64,000 nucleotides of DNA from Methylovulum psychrotolerans (GTDB lineage: Bacteria; Pseudomonadota; Gammaproteobacteria; Methylococcales; Methylomonadaceae). Within the stretch, counting starts at the first letter, position 1, and every line of letters begins with the position of its first letter. Of this stretch, positions 32,774 through 42,754 are shown in pieces. The translations under genes were made by a program, and so were the position numbers. The notes beneath the pieces are model-generated. The model was not told the origin of the DNA. It did no database searches and worked only from the letters and a program-made list of their open reading frames with translations. The stretch spans positions 44,326-108,325 of the forward strand of contig NZ_PGFZ01000010.1 in the NCBI RefSeq assembly GCF_002923755.1, in the 5' to 3' direction.

Positions 32774-35599
32774 ATGAGTACATTACTTAAACTTTTTCAA
32801 GATTCATCTTCCTTGTATGGCAGCAATGCCACCTTTATTGAGGATTTGTACGAACGTTTTCTGGAAAACCCAGAATCTATTGACCCTAGCTGGCAACAAC
32901 ATTTTAAGACCCTACACCCTAATACCGATTTTGAGACCGCCCATAGCCCGATTGTCGAGCGTTTTGCCAAGCTGGCGATCAAATCACCAAACCGTTTGGC
33001 GCAAATCCAAGGCTTTACCGAAGAAAGCGTCAAAAAACAATCGGCGGTGGCACGGCTGATTAACCATTACCGTGTCCGTGGCCATCAGATTGCCAGCAAT
33101 AACCCTTTAGGCAAAACGGCTCCGCCGCCTTTGGATATGGAGCCGTCCTATTACGGCCTGTCGGAACCGGATATGGACACCTTATTCGATACGGGGGCTT
33201 TGTACGGGATCAATAAACTGCCTTTACGCGATATTTTGGCACACCTGCGCAGCATTTATTGTGGCAGTATCGGCTCCGAGTACATGCACATAGACGATAC
33301 CAATATCCGCCGCTGGTTTATTAACCGCCTGGAAAGCGCCAAATCTTACGGCACGCTGGATCAGGACAAGAAATGCTGGATACTGAAATTATTGACAGCA
33401 GCGGAAGGTATCGAAAGCCATTTACAAAACAAATTTGTCGGCCAAAAACGCTTTTCATTAGAAGGCGGCGAATCCTTGATTCCGGTACTGGATGAACTCA
33501 TCCAACGTTCCGGCGAAAAAGGCGTGAAAGAAATCGTTATCGGCATGGCCCACCGTGGACGCCTGAACGTCTTGGTGAATATTTTGGGCAAAAGCCCGGC
33601 CAGCCTGTTTGAAGAATTTGCCGGACATTTCACCCTAGTGCCAGGGATGCGCTCAGGGGATGTCAAATACCACATGGGCTTTTCGTCGAACATTGAAACC
33701 CCGGGCGGGCCGGTGCATTTGGCTTTGGCATTTAACCCTTCACACCTGGAAATTATCAATCCGGTGGTGGAAGGCTCGGTAAAAGCCCGCCAAGACCGTG
33801 CGGGTAAAGAGGGGCAGAGTACGGTGATTCCGGTGCTGATACATGGCGACGCGGCGTTTGCCGGTCAAGGTATTGTCATGGAAACGCTCAATATGTCGCA
33901 AACCCGCGCCTTTTCGACGGGTGGCACTATCCATATCGTCATCAACAACCAAATTGGCTTTACCACCAGCAACCCGTTGGATGCCCGTTCTACGCCCTAC
34001 TGTACCGATGTTGCGCGGATGATCCAAGCTCCGGTGTTTCATGTTAATGGCGACGACCCCGAAGCGGTGCTGTTTGTGACCCAGTTGGCGGTGGATTTCC
34101 GCATGACCTTTAATAAGGATGTGGTGATTGATCTGATTTGTTACCGCCGTTTGGGCCATAACGAAGCTGACGAACCGGCGGCAACCCAACCGTTGATGTA
34201 CAAAAAAATCCGTAAGCACAAGACTACCCGTAAGCTGTATGCCGAGCGGCTTATTGCCGAAGGCATTGTCACGCCCGACCGTGTTAAAGACATGGCGCAA
34301 GCCTATCAAAACTTGCTGGAAGCGGGGAAAATCGTGTCGCGTCCGGTTTTGGACAGCCGCAGTTATTCGTATTCGACGCAATGGAACCAGTTTATCAACA
34401 AGCAATGGGACATTCCTTGCCAAACTGCCATATCCTTAGATCGCCTGCGTTTTTGTAACGACCGGATGCAACGCCTGCCCGCCGGTTTTGAATTGCATCC
34501 GAGGGTCGCCAAAGTGATGGAGAACCGCCGTAAAATGGCGGCGGGGGCCATGCCTTTGGATTGGGGGTTTGCCGAAAATCTGGCCTATGCGACGCTGTTA
34601 ATGGAAAAGCACAATATCCGCCTGACCGGACAAGATGTCGGGCGTGGTACGTTTGTCCATCGCCATGCCGTACTGCATAACCAAATCAATAATAAAACCC
34701 ACACACCCCTAAAACATTTGGATGAAGCCCAAGGCCGCGCACAAATCTTTGACTCGCTGTTATCGGAAGCGGGGGTCTTGGGTTTCGAATACGGCTATAG
34801 CACCACCACACCGAACACATTGGTGATTTGGGAAGCGCAATTTGGCGACTTCGCCAATGGTGCCCAAGTGCTGATCGACCAGTTCATCAGTTCCGGCGAA
34901 ACCAAATGGGGGCGGCTGTGTGGCTTGGTGATGTTGCTGCCGCATGGTTTTGAAGGCCAAGGCCCGGAACATTCCTCGGCACGTCTGGAGCGCTATTTGC
35001 AGTTGTGTGCCGAACATAATATGCAGGTTTGCACTCCGACCACACCCGCACAAATCTTCCATCTGTTACGGCGGCAAGTATTGCGGCCTTACCGGAAGCC
35101 GCTGATCGTCATGAGCCCTAAAAGCTTGTTGCGCCATAAATTGGCAATATCGACCCTGGAGGATCTGACTTCCGGCGAATTCCAAGCCATTATTGGCGAA
35201 CAGGACGCGCTCGCCCCGAAAAAAGTCACCCGCTTGGTGTTGTGCGGCGGCAAAGTGTATTACGACTTATTGGAAGCCCGGCGCGAAGCCGACCTCAAGC
35301 ATGTCGCCATTGCCAGGATTGAGCAGTTGTATCCGTTCCCATTAACGTTGTTTAAAGCGGAAATTGCTAAATACCCGCACTTAAAAGAACTGGTCTGGTG
35401 CCAGGAAGAGCCGAAAAACCAAGGGGCTTGGTATAATTCCAGCCACCATTTTATCGACAACCTACCCGCCTCTATTAAAGTCACCTACGCTGGCCGCGAA
35501 CCTTCCGCATCGCCTGCTGTCGGTAGCTTTCATGTACATATCGAACAACAAAAAGCCGTTGTGCAGTCAGCACTTTATGGCACTTCTTCAGGAAAATAA
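32774..35599 (+). CDS. sucA: 2-oxoglutarate dehydrogenase E1 component
   Basis: SucA decarboxylates 2-oxoglutarate with thiamine diphosphate and passes the succinyl group to E2 in the TCA cycle. The protein of 941 residues has the N-terminal E2-binding segment ([19 protein letters not shown]), [14 protein letters not shown], the ThDP-binding [15 protein letters not shown] and INNQIGFTT, and the C-terminal pyrimidine-binding domain ([11 protein letters not shown]). ATG 32774 gives the standard start; an upstream in-frame codon would add 52 residues without similarity. It is followed by sucB and lpd on the same strand with almost no gaps. Confidence 0.97.
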   Translation: MSTLLKLFQDSSSLYGSNATFIEDLYERFLENPESIDPSWQQHFKTLHPNTDFETAHSPIVERFAKLAIKSPNRLAQIQGFTEESVKKQSAVARLINHYRVRGHQIASNNPLGKTAPPPLDMEPSYYGLSEPDMDTLFDTGALYGINKLPLRDILAHLRSIYCGSIGSEYMHIDDTNIRRWFINRLESAKSYGTLDQDKKCWILKLLTAAEGIESHLQNKFVGQKRFSLEGGESLIPVLDELIQRSGEKGVKEIVIGMAHRGRLNVLVNILGKSPASLFEEFAGHFTLVPGMRSGDVKYHMGFSSNIETPGGPVHLALAFNPSHLEIINPVVEGSVKARQDRAGKEGQSTVIPVLIHGDAAFAGQGIVMETLNMSQTRAFSTGGTIHIVINNQIGFTTSNPLDARSTPYCTDVARMIQAPVFHVNGDDPEAVLFVTQLAVDFRMTFNKDVVIDLICYRRLGHNEADEPAATQPLMYKKIRKHKTTRKLYAERLIAEGIVTPDRVKDMAQAYQNLLEAGKIVSRPVLDSRSYSYSTQWNQFINKQWDIPCQTAISLDRLRFCNDRMQRLPAGFELHPRVAKVMENRRKMAAGAMPLDWGFAENLAYATLLMEKHNIRLTGQDVGRGTFVHRHAVLHNQINNKTHTPLKHLDEAQGRAQIFDSLLSEAGVLGFEYGYSTTTPNTLVIWEAQFGDFANGAQVLIDQFISSGETKWGRLCGLVMLLPHGFEGQGPEHSSARLERYLQLCAEHNMQVCTPTTPAQIFHLLRRQVLRPYRKPLIVMSPKSLLRHKLAISTLEDLTSGEFQAIIGEQDALAPKKVTRLVLCGGKVYYDLLEARREADLKHVAIARIEQLYPFPLTLFKAEIAKYPHLKELVWCQEEPKNQGAWYNSSHHFIDNLPASIKVTYAGREPSASPAVGSFHVHIEQQKAVVQSALYGTSSGK

Positions 35600-35600
35600 C

Positions 35601-36842
35601 ATGAGCATTGAAGTCCTAGTCCCCAATTTACCCGAATCCGTAGCCGATGCCACTTTAATCTCGTGGCATAAAAAAGCTGGCGATGCCGTCAATAAAAATG
35701 ACAATCTGGTTGATCTGGAAACGGACAAAATCACCTTGGAGGTCACCGCCCCCGAAGCCGGCATCCTCAGCGAAATCTTGCAACATGACGGGGCTATTGT
35801 AACCAGCGGCGAATTGCTGGCGCGGATTAGCATCGGCGCAGTTGCCGATACCGCCCCCGCCTCTGCGCAAACCGACGAAGCCAAAGCCGGAGCGATTCCG
35901 TTAAGCCCTTCGGTACGCCGTCTGATTAGCGAAAACACCTTAGACCCTGCACAAATCACCGGCACAGGAAAAAGCGGCCGCTTGACCAAAACCGATGTTT
36001 TGGAACATTTGCAAAAACAAACGCCAGCGGCGGCCACCCCACCACCCGCCCCAGTTGCACCCAGCATTGCGCCTGCACCTGCCGCACCGGTCAGTGCGCC
36101 GCCTGTCGTAGCCACCGTAACGACACCACCGCCGTCTAATCTACGGCCTGAGCAGCGCGTCGCTATGACCCGGTTACGCGCGAAAGTCGCCGAAAGGTTA
36201 TTGCAAGCGCAACAAAACGCCGCCATGTTGACTACCTTCAATGAAGTCAATATGCAAAACGTCATTGATTTGCGTAACCAATATAAAGGCCGTTTCGAAG
36301 ATAAACATAAAGTCAAATTGGGCTTTATGTCCTTTTTCGTCAAAGCCTCTATTGAAGCGTTGAAAAAATTCCCGGCCATTAATGCCTCCATCGACGGTAA
36401 CGACATCATATACCACGGCTACTATGACTTAGGCATTGCCGTCAGCACCCCGCGCGGCCTGATTGTGCCTGTGCTGCATGATGCCGACCAACTGGATTTT
36501 GCCGGCATTGAAAAATGTATCGTCGATTACGGCGAAAAAGCCCGTGCCGGCACCTTAACCTATGACGACCTGAAAGGCGGCACGTTCACCATCACCAATG
36601 GCGGCGTATTTGGTTCCATGCTCTCCACGCCTATCCTCAATCCGCCGCAATGCGCGATTTTAGGTATGCACGCCATTAAAGAGCGTGCGGTGGTTGAAAA
36701 CGGCCAAATCGTTATCAGGCCAATTATGTATTTAGCTTTGTCTTACGACCATCGCTTGGTAGATGGCCGCGAAGCGGTACAGTTTTTAGTCACGATTAAA
36801 GAATGCTTGGAAGCTCCTGCCCACCTACTCCTAAACATTTAA
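35601..36842 (+). CDS. sucB: Dihydrolipoyllysine succinyltransferase E2
   Basis: E2 carries the lipoyl arm of the 2-oxoglutarate dehydrogenase complex. A single N-terminal lipoyl domain has its Lys in [10 protein letters not shown] (about residue 43). An Ala/Pro-rich linker, the peripheral-subunit binding domain ([12 protein letters not shown]) and a second Ala/Pro linker follow. The catalytic domain ends with the HxxxDG motif in [13 protein letters not shown]. The length is 413 residues. The start at 35601 has AGGAAAATAAC upstream and lies 1 bp after the sucA stop. lpd starts 4 bp after its own stop. Confidence 0.97.
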   Translation: MSIEVLVPNLPESVADATLISWHKKAGDAVNKNDNLVDLETDKITLEVTAPEAGILSEILQHDGAIVTSGELLARISIGAVADTAPASAQTDEAKAGAIPLSPSVRRLISENTLDPAQITGTGKSGRLTKTDVLEHLQKQTPAAATPPPAPVAPSIAPAPAAPVSAPPVVATVTTPPPSNLRPEQRVAMTRLRAKVAERLLQAQQNAAMLTTFNEVNMQNVIDLRNQYKGRFEDKHKVKLGFMSFFVKASIEALKKFPAINASIDGNDIIYHGYYDLGIAVSTPRGLIVPVLHDADQLDFAGIEKCIVDYGEKARAGTLTYDDLKGGTFTITNGGVFGSMLSTPILNPPQCAILGMHAIKERAVVENGQIVIRPIMYLALSYDHRLVDGREAVQFLVTIKECLEAPAHLLLNI

Positions 36843-36846
36843 GCCT

Positions 36847-38286
36847 ATGTCAACCATACCCCCTATTTATGATGTCATCGTCGTCGGTGCTGGCCCTGCG
36901 GGCTACTCCAGTGCCATCCGTTGCGCCCAACTCGGTTTGCGGACTGCTTGTGTTGATAATTGGCGTAATAAACAGGGGCAGCGTATTTTGGGCGGCGCCC
37001 ATCTGAACTCCGGCTGCGTCGCGTCGATCACCTTACTGGAGTCGGCGCGGCTCTACCATGCGCTCAACCATGACCTAAAAAAACACGGAATCCATGCCGA
37101 TAATATCAGCCTTGATATTGCCGCCATGATCCAACGCAAAGACAGCATTATTGATGCGCTGGGCCATAAAATCACCGACTTGTTTAAGCTGCATAAAATT
37201 GACAGCTTCCATGCCACCGCCAAATTAATCAAGCCTAGGCAACTGCATCTCACCCCGATAGACGGCTCCGAGCCTTACCGCCTGGAAGGTAAGCATATTA
37301 TTTTGGCGACCGGCTCATCGCCTATCCCCTTACCTTATGCCAAAGTCGATAATGAATTTATTATCGACTCTTTTGCGGCCTTAAATATGACCACTTTGCC
37401 GAAAAAATTGGCGATCATCGGCGCAGGTGTGATAGGTTTGGAACTGGCGGCGATATGGGGCCGTTTAGGGGCTCATACGGTCTTATTGGAAGCCCAAGAA
37501 AGTTTCTTATCCTTACCCGACCAACAGATTTCCCGCGAAGCCTACCGCATTTACACACAGCAAGGTTTGGATTTGCGTTTAGGGGCACGGGTGACGGCGG
37601 CGAAAAAAGTCGGCAAAAAAGTCCAAGTCGAGTATCAGGATCAAGAAGGCAACCACAGCCTCAAAGTGGACAGGCTGATTGTCGCGTCTGGCCGCAAACC
37701 GAACACCGAAAACCTAGCCGCCCCCGAAGCCAGCCTGTTACTGGATGAAAATGGCTATGTGCATGTCGATGAAAATTGCCGCACCAATTTGCCTGGGGTT
37801 TTTGCGATTGGCGACTTAACCGTGTTAGGGCCGATGCTAGCGCATAAAGGTATAGAAGAAGGTGTGTTTGTCGCCGAACAAATCGCCGGCAAACACACTG
37901 CCATCCATTACGACACCTTGCCCAGCGTCATTTATACCGATCCTGAAATTGCCTGGGTAGGACAGACCGAACAAGTGTTACGCGCTTTAGGGGAACCGAT
38001 TAAAATCGGCATTTTCCCTTTTAGCGCCACCTCCCGCGCCCAAGCGTCAGGCCGTACCGAGGGGCTGGTGAAAATCATCGCCCATGCCGAAAGCGATGCT
38101 TTATTAGGGGTTCACATCATTGGCCCGAAAGCCTCAGAGCTCATTGCCGAAGCGGTGCTGGCCATGGAGTTTTCGGCCAGCAGCGAGGATTTGGCGCGGA
38201 CTATACATGCCCACCCGACCCGCTCGGAAGCCTTCCACGAAGCGGCCTTGGCATTTAAAAAGATGCTCTCGCATATCCCTGGCTGA
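36847..38286 (+). CDS. lpd: Dihydrolipoamide dehydrogenase-like, one redox cysteine missing
   Basis: In the complex, E3 reoxidises lipoamide through an FAD-linked Cys-x4-Cys pair. The 479-residue chain has the normal fold: FAD site VVGAGPAGY, NAD site IIGAGVIGLELAAIWGRLGA, second FAD motif FAIGDLTVLGPMLAHKG, and the C-terminal HAHPTRSEAF dyad of the partner subunit. The redox loop, normally GGTCLNVGCIPSK, reads GGAHLNSGCVASI. Cys57 is kept, but the first Cys is His52 (codon CAT at 37000-37002), and the loop's Pro and Lys are also gone. By established mechanism such a protein should not support normal lipoamide oxidation. It lies 4 bp after sucB. Confidence 0.9.
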   Translation: MSTIPPIYDVIVVGAGPAGYSSAIRCAQLGLRTACVDNWRNKQGQRILGGAHLNSGCVASITLLESARLYHALNHDLKKHGIHADNISLDIAAMIQRKDSIIDALGHKITDLFKLHKIDSFHATAKLIKPRQLHLTPIDGSEPYRLEGKHIILATGSSPIPLPYAKVDNEFIIDSFAALNMTTLPKKLAIIGAGVIGLELAAIWGRLGAHTVLLEAQESFLSLPDQQISREAYRIYTQQGLDLRLGARVTAAKKVGKKVQVEYQDQEGNHSLKVDRLIVASGRKPNTENLAAPEASLLLDENGYVHVDENCRTNLPGVFAIGDLTVLGPMLAHKGIEEGVFVAEQIAGKHTAIHYDTLPSVIYTDPEIAWVGQTEQVLRALGEPIKIGIFPFSATSRAQASGRTEGLVKIIAHAESDALLGVHIIGPKASELIAEAVLAMEFSASSEDLARTIHAHPTRSEAFHEAALAFKKMLSHIPG

Positions 38287-38294
38287 TAACGCTT

Positions 38295-38798
38295 ATGAAG
38301 AACAGCATCCGCTTTGTTATTAGCCCTTGTTCTTTAGGCTATGTTTTAGTAGCCGAAACGGCTAATGGGATATGCGCCATTGCCTTGGATGATGACGAAC
38401 AGGCCTTAAGCGCCTATCTGCAAAACCTGTTTCCCAAGGCTTTACTCATTCCTAACCATCATTCAATAGAGAGGGCGGCGCAAGTGCTGGCACTTATCGA
38501 AGCCCCCCAGTTGCCGTGTAGCTTACCTTTAGACATTCAGGGCACGGCGTTTCAGCAACAGGTTTGGCAAGCCTTACGCGCCATTGCGCCCGGCACAACG
38601 CTGAGCTATTCCCAACTGGCCGAAGCTATCGGCGCCCCTAAAGCCGTACGGGCGGTAGCAGGGGCTTGCGCCGCCAATAAATTGGCGGTCGCCATACCCT
38701 GCCACCGCATCATCCATAAAAACGGCAACAACTCCGGCTACCGTTGGGGTGTTGCCCGCAAGGCCGAGTTATTGCGCCGCGAGCAGCTTAAACCTTAA
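38295..38798 (+). CDS. ogt: Methylated-DNA--[protein]-cysteine S-methyltransferase
   Basis: This is a suicide DNA-repair protein that takes alkyl groups from O6-alkylguanine. The acceptor is Cys in the IPCHRI motif (about residue 135), followed by NSGYRWGVARKAELL. The DNA-binding wing GTAFQQQVWQALRAIAPGTTLSYSQLAEAIG and the asparagine-hinge region match the Ogt/Ada C-terminal family. The length is 167 residues. It starts 8 bp after lpd, so it may be read with the sucAB operon. Its stop overlaps the convergent glgX by 4 bp. Confidence 0.93.
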   Translation: MKNSIRFVISPCSLGYVLVAETANGICAIALDDDEQALSAYLQNLFPKALLIPNHHSIERAAQVLALIEAPQLPCSLPLDIQGTAFQQQVWQALRAIAPGTTLSYSQLAEAIGAPKAVRAVAGACAANKLAVAIPCHRIIHKNGNNSGYRWGVARKAELLRREQLKP

Positions 38799-40891
38799 CG
38801 GCCTTCAAATACCACCACACTGCGTCCCGCCACTTGGTAGCCGGATTTACCGGCGCGTTTCTGTTTGTTAGGCAGGACAATATCGCCCGGCGATACCAGC
38901 GAGGTATTGACCGCCAAATACCAGATCCTGCCTTCAAAAACGGGTAAATTAATGGTGACGGCGGTGTCCGCCATATTCATGACAATATGCAAATCCGCTT
39001 CATGAGCCTCATGGATTTCACGCCCTATGAGCGTATAACGCAATAGCTGCGCGTGTGGGTCATCCCAACACGGCACATCATCGCCATTTTGCCAATGCCA
39101 GATAATATCCGGCAACAAGCGTTCGCCGCTGGGCTTGCCGGTCAAAAAATGGCGGCGCATAATGCTGGGATGACGCTTGCGCAAAGCGATCATCTGTTGG
39201 ACAAAGCGCACAATATCGGCATTTTGTTTGGCCAAATCCCAGTTTAACCAAGACAAGCCATTATCTTGGCAGTAGCCGTTATTATTGCCGTTCTGGGTGT
39301 TGAGAAATTCATCTCCGGCCAATAACATCGGCACACCTTGGCTCAGCAATAAGATCGCCAAGGCATTTTTGGCCTGTTGCCGCCGTAATGCCATAATCGC
39401 CGGATTATCCGTGTCGCCTTCGACACCACAATTGTAGCTCAGGCTATTATTGCAGCCGTCCTGATTGTTCTCGCCGTTCGCTTCGTTATGTTTTTGGTTG
39501 TAACTGAACAGATCATATAAGGTAAAGCCATCATGGCACGTGATAAAGTTAATGCTGCTGATCGGCATACGGCCATGCGGCTCATAGAGATCGCTACTGC
39601 CGCACAGACGGGTCGCCACTTCATTGACAATCCCTTTATCGCCGCGCAGAAAGCGGCGCACACTGTCACGGTAACGCCCATTCCATTCCCCCCAGCGATA
39701 GCCGGGAAAACTGCCGACCTGATATAATCCGGCGGCATCCCAAGCTTCGGCAATCAATTTAGTTCTTGCCAATTGTTCGGACAGCTCTATCCCCCAGAGC
39801 ACAGGCGGGTTATGCAGAACTTCACCGCCCTCACCCCGCGCCAAAGCGCTGGCAAGGTCAAAGCGGAAACCGTCAACATGCATTTCCCGCACCCAATATT
39901 CCAGACAACTGATGATAAAACGCGATACTAGAGGATGGTTGGCGTTGACGGTATTGCCGCAACCCGTATAATCATGGAAAATACTCTTATCAAAAGGGTC
40001 GAGATGATAGAAAATATCCCCTGAAATGCCCTTGAAATTAATCATCGGCCCGCGCGTACCCGCTTCGGAGGTATGGTTGAACACCACGTCAAGGATGACC
40101 CCCATGCCCGCCTTATGTAAGGCCTTAACCAAGTCGCGGAATTCTTGGATATGGGTGCCTTGCTCAGGTGTGACGCAAAAGCCCGGATGCGGGCTAAAAA
40201 AGCTGTGCGTACTGTAACCCCAATAATTTTTCAACCCCAATTCGGCAGTATGCTGCGGCACGTCTTGCTCATCAAAGGCCATAACCGGCAACAGCTCGAC
40301 ATGGCTGATACCCAATGCTTGCAAATAGGGGATTTTTTCAATCAAACCCGCAAACGTGCCGGGATGTTTGACTTTGGCTGTGGTGTCGCGGGTATACCCA
40401 CCCACATGCAGCTCATAAACAATGGCTTTTTCACTGCTGATGCGTAGCGGCGTATCGCCTTCCCAGTCATAACGTAGGTCTACCACAGCTCCCCGCATGG
40501 CGGTTTGGCTATTATCGCCTGGCCTACAGGCGATGGCACGCTGCCAACGTTTATGGCTGACTGCCCGCGCCCAAGGGTCAAGCAAATGCTTGTCTTTATC
40601 AAAGCGCAAGCCGGAATGGACGGGATCGTAAGGGCCATCCAGCCGCCAGCAGTACCAAGTACCGACCGGCAAATCTTTAACAAAAACATGCCAAGAAAAA
40701 AAAGTGCGGTTTTTCTCTTTGCTCAGCGTAATGATATGGGAAGGCTCGGTACTGTCTGAAGCGGTAAACAGCAATAACTCTACCGCTGTGGCATGACGGC
40801 TGAAAATGGAAAAATTAACCCCGCCCTCAGTGACAGTGCAACCTGGCGGATAAGGATTGCCGTGTTTTAATTTAAATTCGAGTTTGTGCAT
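38795..40891 (-). CDS. glgX: Glycogen debranching enzyme GlgX
   Basis: GlgX hydrolyses alpha-1,6 branches of phosphorylase-trimmed glycogen. An N-terminal CBM48-like domain (NPYPPGCTVTEGGVNFSIFS) leads to the GH13 barrel. The nucleophile Asp is in VDGFRFDLASALA, the acid Glu in LIAEAWDAAGLYQVG, and the third Asp in FITCHDGFTLYDL. The length is 698 residues. ATG 40891 is chosen because the domain begins shortly after; a TTG at 40924 is an alternative. It converges on ogt. No other glycogen gene is nearby. Confidence 0.95.
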   Translation of the reverse strand: MHKLEFKLKHGNPYPPGCTVTEGGVNFSIFSRHATAVELLLFTASDSTEPSHIITLSKEKNRTFFSWHVFVKDLPVGTWYCWRLDGPYDPVHSGLRFDKDKHLLDPWARAVSHKRWQRAIACRPGDNSQTAMRGAVVDLRYDWEGDTPLRISSEKAIVYELHVGGYTRDTTAKVKHPGTFAGLIEKIPYLQALGISHVELLPVMAFDEQDVPQHTAELGLKNYWGYSTHSFFSPHPGFCVTPEQGTHIQEFRDLVKALHKAGMGVILDVVFNHTSEAGTRGPMINFKGISGDIFYHLDPFDKSIFHDYTGCGNTVNANHPLVSRFIISCLEYWVREMHVDGFRFDLASALARGEGGEVLHNPPVLWGIELSEQLARTKLIAEAWDAAGLYQVGSFPGYRWGEWNGRYRDSVRRFLRGDKGIVNEVATRLCGSSDLYEPHGRMPISSINFITCHDGFTLYDLFSYNQKHNEANGENNQDGCNNSLSYNCGVEGDTDNPAIMALRRQQAKNALAILLLSQGVPMLLAGDEFLNTQNGNNNGYCQDNGLSWLNWDLAKQNADIVRFVQQMIALRKRHPSIMRRHFLTGKPSGERLLPDIIWHWQNGDDVPCWDDPHAQLLRYTLIGREIHEAHEADLHIVMNMADTAVTINLPVFEGRIWYLAVNTSLVSPGDIVLPNKQKRAGKSGYQVAGRSVVVFEGR

Positions 40892-41146
40892 ATTTTTATG
40901 AATAACCGTGTCGTTGTCTGGCAATATTTTCTATAAAACATCACCCGTAATGAAATAGTCACTATTTCTTATTATCATTGTAGCCCTTTGCCACCAATAA
41001 ACTAGCAACTGACTGTTTAAGCCATTTGCAGCGTGTCGGTTCATCATCCCCCATGCTTACTTTTACTGCCACCCCATTTCCCATGCCCTCGCTTTTTACA
41101 ATAATCCACTGAGAAAACCGTTTTTTAAGACAGGAAAATTTTGATT

Positions 41147-41881
41147 ATGAACTATTTATTCATTTGTGGCACAGCCCGTTCCGGAACAACGGCCATGTGG
41201 CGTTTAGTGACAGCGGACGAGCGTTTGGTCATTGGCTTGGAAAGATATTCCAAGCATAGCTCCCATCATGCGCTGACCACTGACCTGTTTACCCCAGAGC
41301 GCTTTCTTGAGCTTCGGGCCGGCGACACGTTCTACCCTAATTTATGCGAATTTGACCCTTATTATGAAAAAGTTGGGGCATTGTTAGCCCATGCCGAGTA
41401 TGTCGGTGATAAAATCCCCAAATTATTTAATTTTTTAGATACGCTATTCGCAAATATCCCGACAGCGAAAGTCATTTTTATGCTGCGGAATATCATTGAT
41501 GTCGCCACCTCTTTCGAAAGTCGGGCCAACAGCATCCAAGACAAATCTTGGCCTGAAACCCGCAAAACTCAGGCGGCCATTAAGGAGTGGAGAAACTCCT
41601 TACTCATGCTGAAAAAATATCACCATGATGACCGTGTGTTTCCGGTCATTTACGAAGAGTTTTTCGCAGCCAACAGCTCTATAGAGCCATTGTACCAATT
41701 TCTTGGCCTAGAACCCACCCAAGCCGCCCATTTAGCCCACCAGACATTGCTGGCACAAAACCTGCAATTGGAAATAAAACGCCGTAAACGGGAATTGTCG
41801 GTCGAAGGCGTGCAACAAATTTGCGAGACGGCACCTTTTGCTTTATACAGGGAAGTGCTACGCACTATTAGGGCTAAATAA
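41147..41881 (+). CDS. Sulfotransferase family protein
   Basis: This 244-residue PAPS-dependent sulfotransferase-like protein has its 5'-phosphosulfate loop FICGTARSGTTAMWRLV at the N-terminus. The 3'-phosphate-binding segment KVIFMLRNIIDVATSF follows in the middle, and VIYEEFF later. The acceptor is unknown; related enzymes sulfate glycans, peptides or lipids. ATG 41147 is preferred over TTG 41141; CAGGAAAA lies upstream. It is first of three rightward genes ending at 44314 that may belong together. Confidence 0.82.
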   Translation: MNYLFICGTARSGTTAMWRLVTADERLVIGLERYSKHSSHHALTTDLFTPERFLELRAGDTFYPNLCEFDPYYEKVGALLAHAEYVGDKIPKLFNFLDTLFANIPTAKVIFMLRNIIDVATSFESRANSIQDKSWPETRKTQAAIKEWRNSLLMLKKYHHDDRVFPVIYEEFFAANSSIEPLYQFLGLEPTQAAHLAHQTLLAQNLQLEIKRRKRELSVEGVQQICETAPFALYREVLRTIRAK

Positions 41882-41922
41882 GCAGATTTTTACTTTCAGA
41901 CATCTTATATAATCAGGCAACT

Positions 41923-42606
41923 ATGGCTATCATTAACCATTCCCATAAATTTATCTTTGTCCATATCCCAAAAACTGCCGGAACCTCCCTAACCTCCGCA
42001 CTGGAAAAATATACCCATTACTGCGATTTGGAAATTGGCGGCACGGCTTTTGGCGAACAGATACAAAGCCCCTACAGAAAACGTTTCGGCTTGGCCAAAC
42101 ATTCCACCGCCAAAGAAATACGCAATGTGTTAGGTACTGTGGCTTGGGCACAAACATTCAGCTTTTCTTTTGTCCGCAATCCTTTTTCCCGCTGTCTATC
42201 AACCTACCATTTTTTGCGCAAATGGGATGCACCAAACAGTGAAATATCCAGAAAAATCAGAGGTTTTAATAGCTTCGATGATTATGTGTTATCGGATATT
42301 TGGCAAGAAACCAATGGCCCTGACGAATTGTTCCGCCCACAAATTTATTGGCTACGCGCAAACATTAACACCAATAGCCTACTGGTCGATTTTGTCGGTC
42401 AAGTCGAACGTATTAACGAAGATTTTGCCACCATCCTTCATTCTATTGGCATACCGGAAAGTAAACGCCCAAGTACTTTACCAAAACTCAACAGCAGTCA
42501 GCCTTCAGCACTGACTGACATTAAAAATCAGGCAGTGATCGACAAAATTATCACAAAATACCGGGTCGATTTTGAAACCTTCGGCTATCCTTATTCGCCT
42601 TATTGA
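41923..42606 (+). CDS. Sulfotransferase family 2 protein
   Basis: This is a second sulfotransferase of a different family (heparan 2-O-sulfotransferase-like). The PAPS loop is FVHIPKTAGTSLTSAL at about residues 12-27, and the 3'-phosphate segment is SFSFVRNPFSRCLSTYHFL. FVGQVERINEDFATIL is a further family mark. The length is 227 residues, normal for bacterial members, many of which sit in capsule or exopolysaccharide regions. It starts 41 bp after the first sulfotransferase. The acceptor is unknown. Confidence 0.85.
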   Translation: MAIINHSHKFIFVHIPKTAGTSLTSALEKYTHYCDLEIGGTAFGEQIQSPYRKRFGLAKHSTAKEIRNVLGTVAWAQTFSFSFVRNPFSRCLSTYHFLRKWDAPNSEISRKIRGFNSFDDYVLSDIWQETNGPDELFRPQIYWLRANINTNSLLVDFVGQVERINEDFATILHSIGIPESKRPSTLPKLNSSQPSALTDIKNQAVIDKIITKYRVDFETFGYPYSPY

Positions 42607-42754
42607 CCGAGATGTTGTTTGGCGTACAGAGAGCCCGCAGCAGCCTAACAACAATTGTCTAAGGCGGGCTTTATAAGCGACCCGTTTGACCGTTGCGTTT
42701 TTTTTGCAAAATCTCAACATTATCCTTACTGTCAAATCCAATAGGAATACGCCA

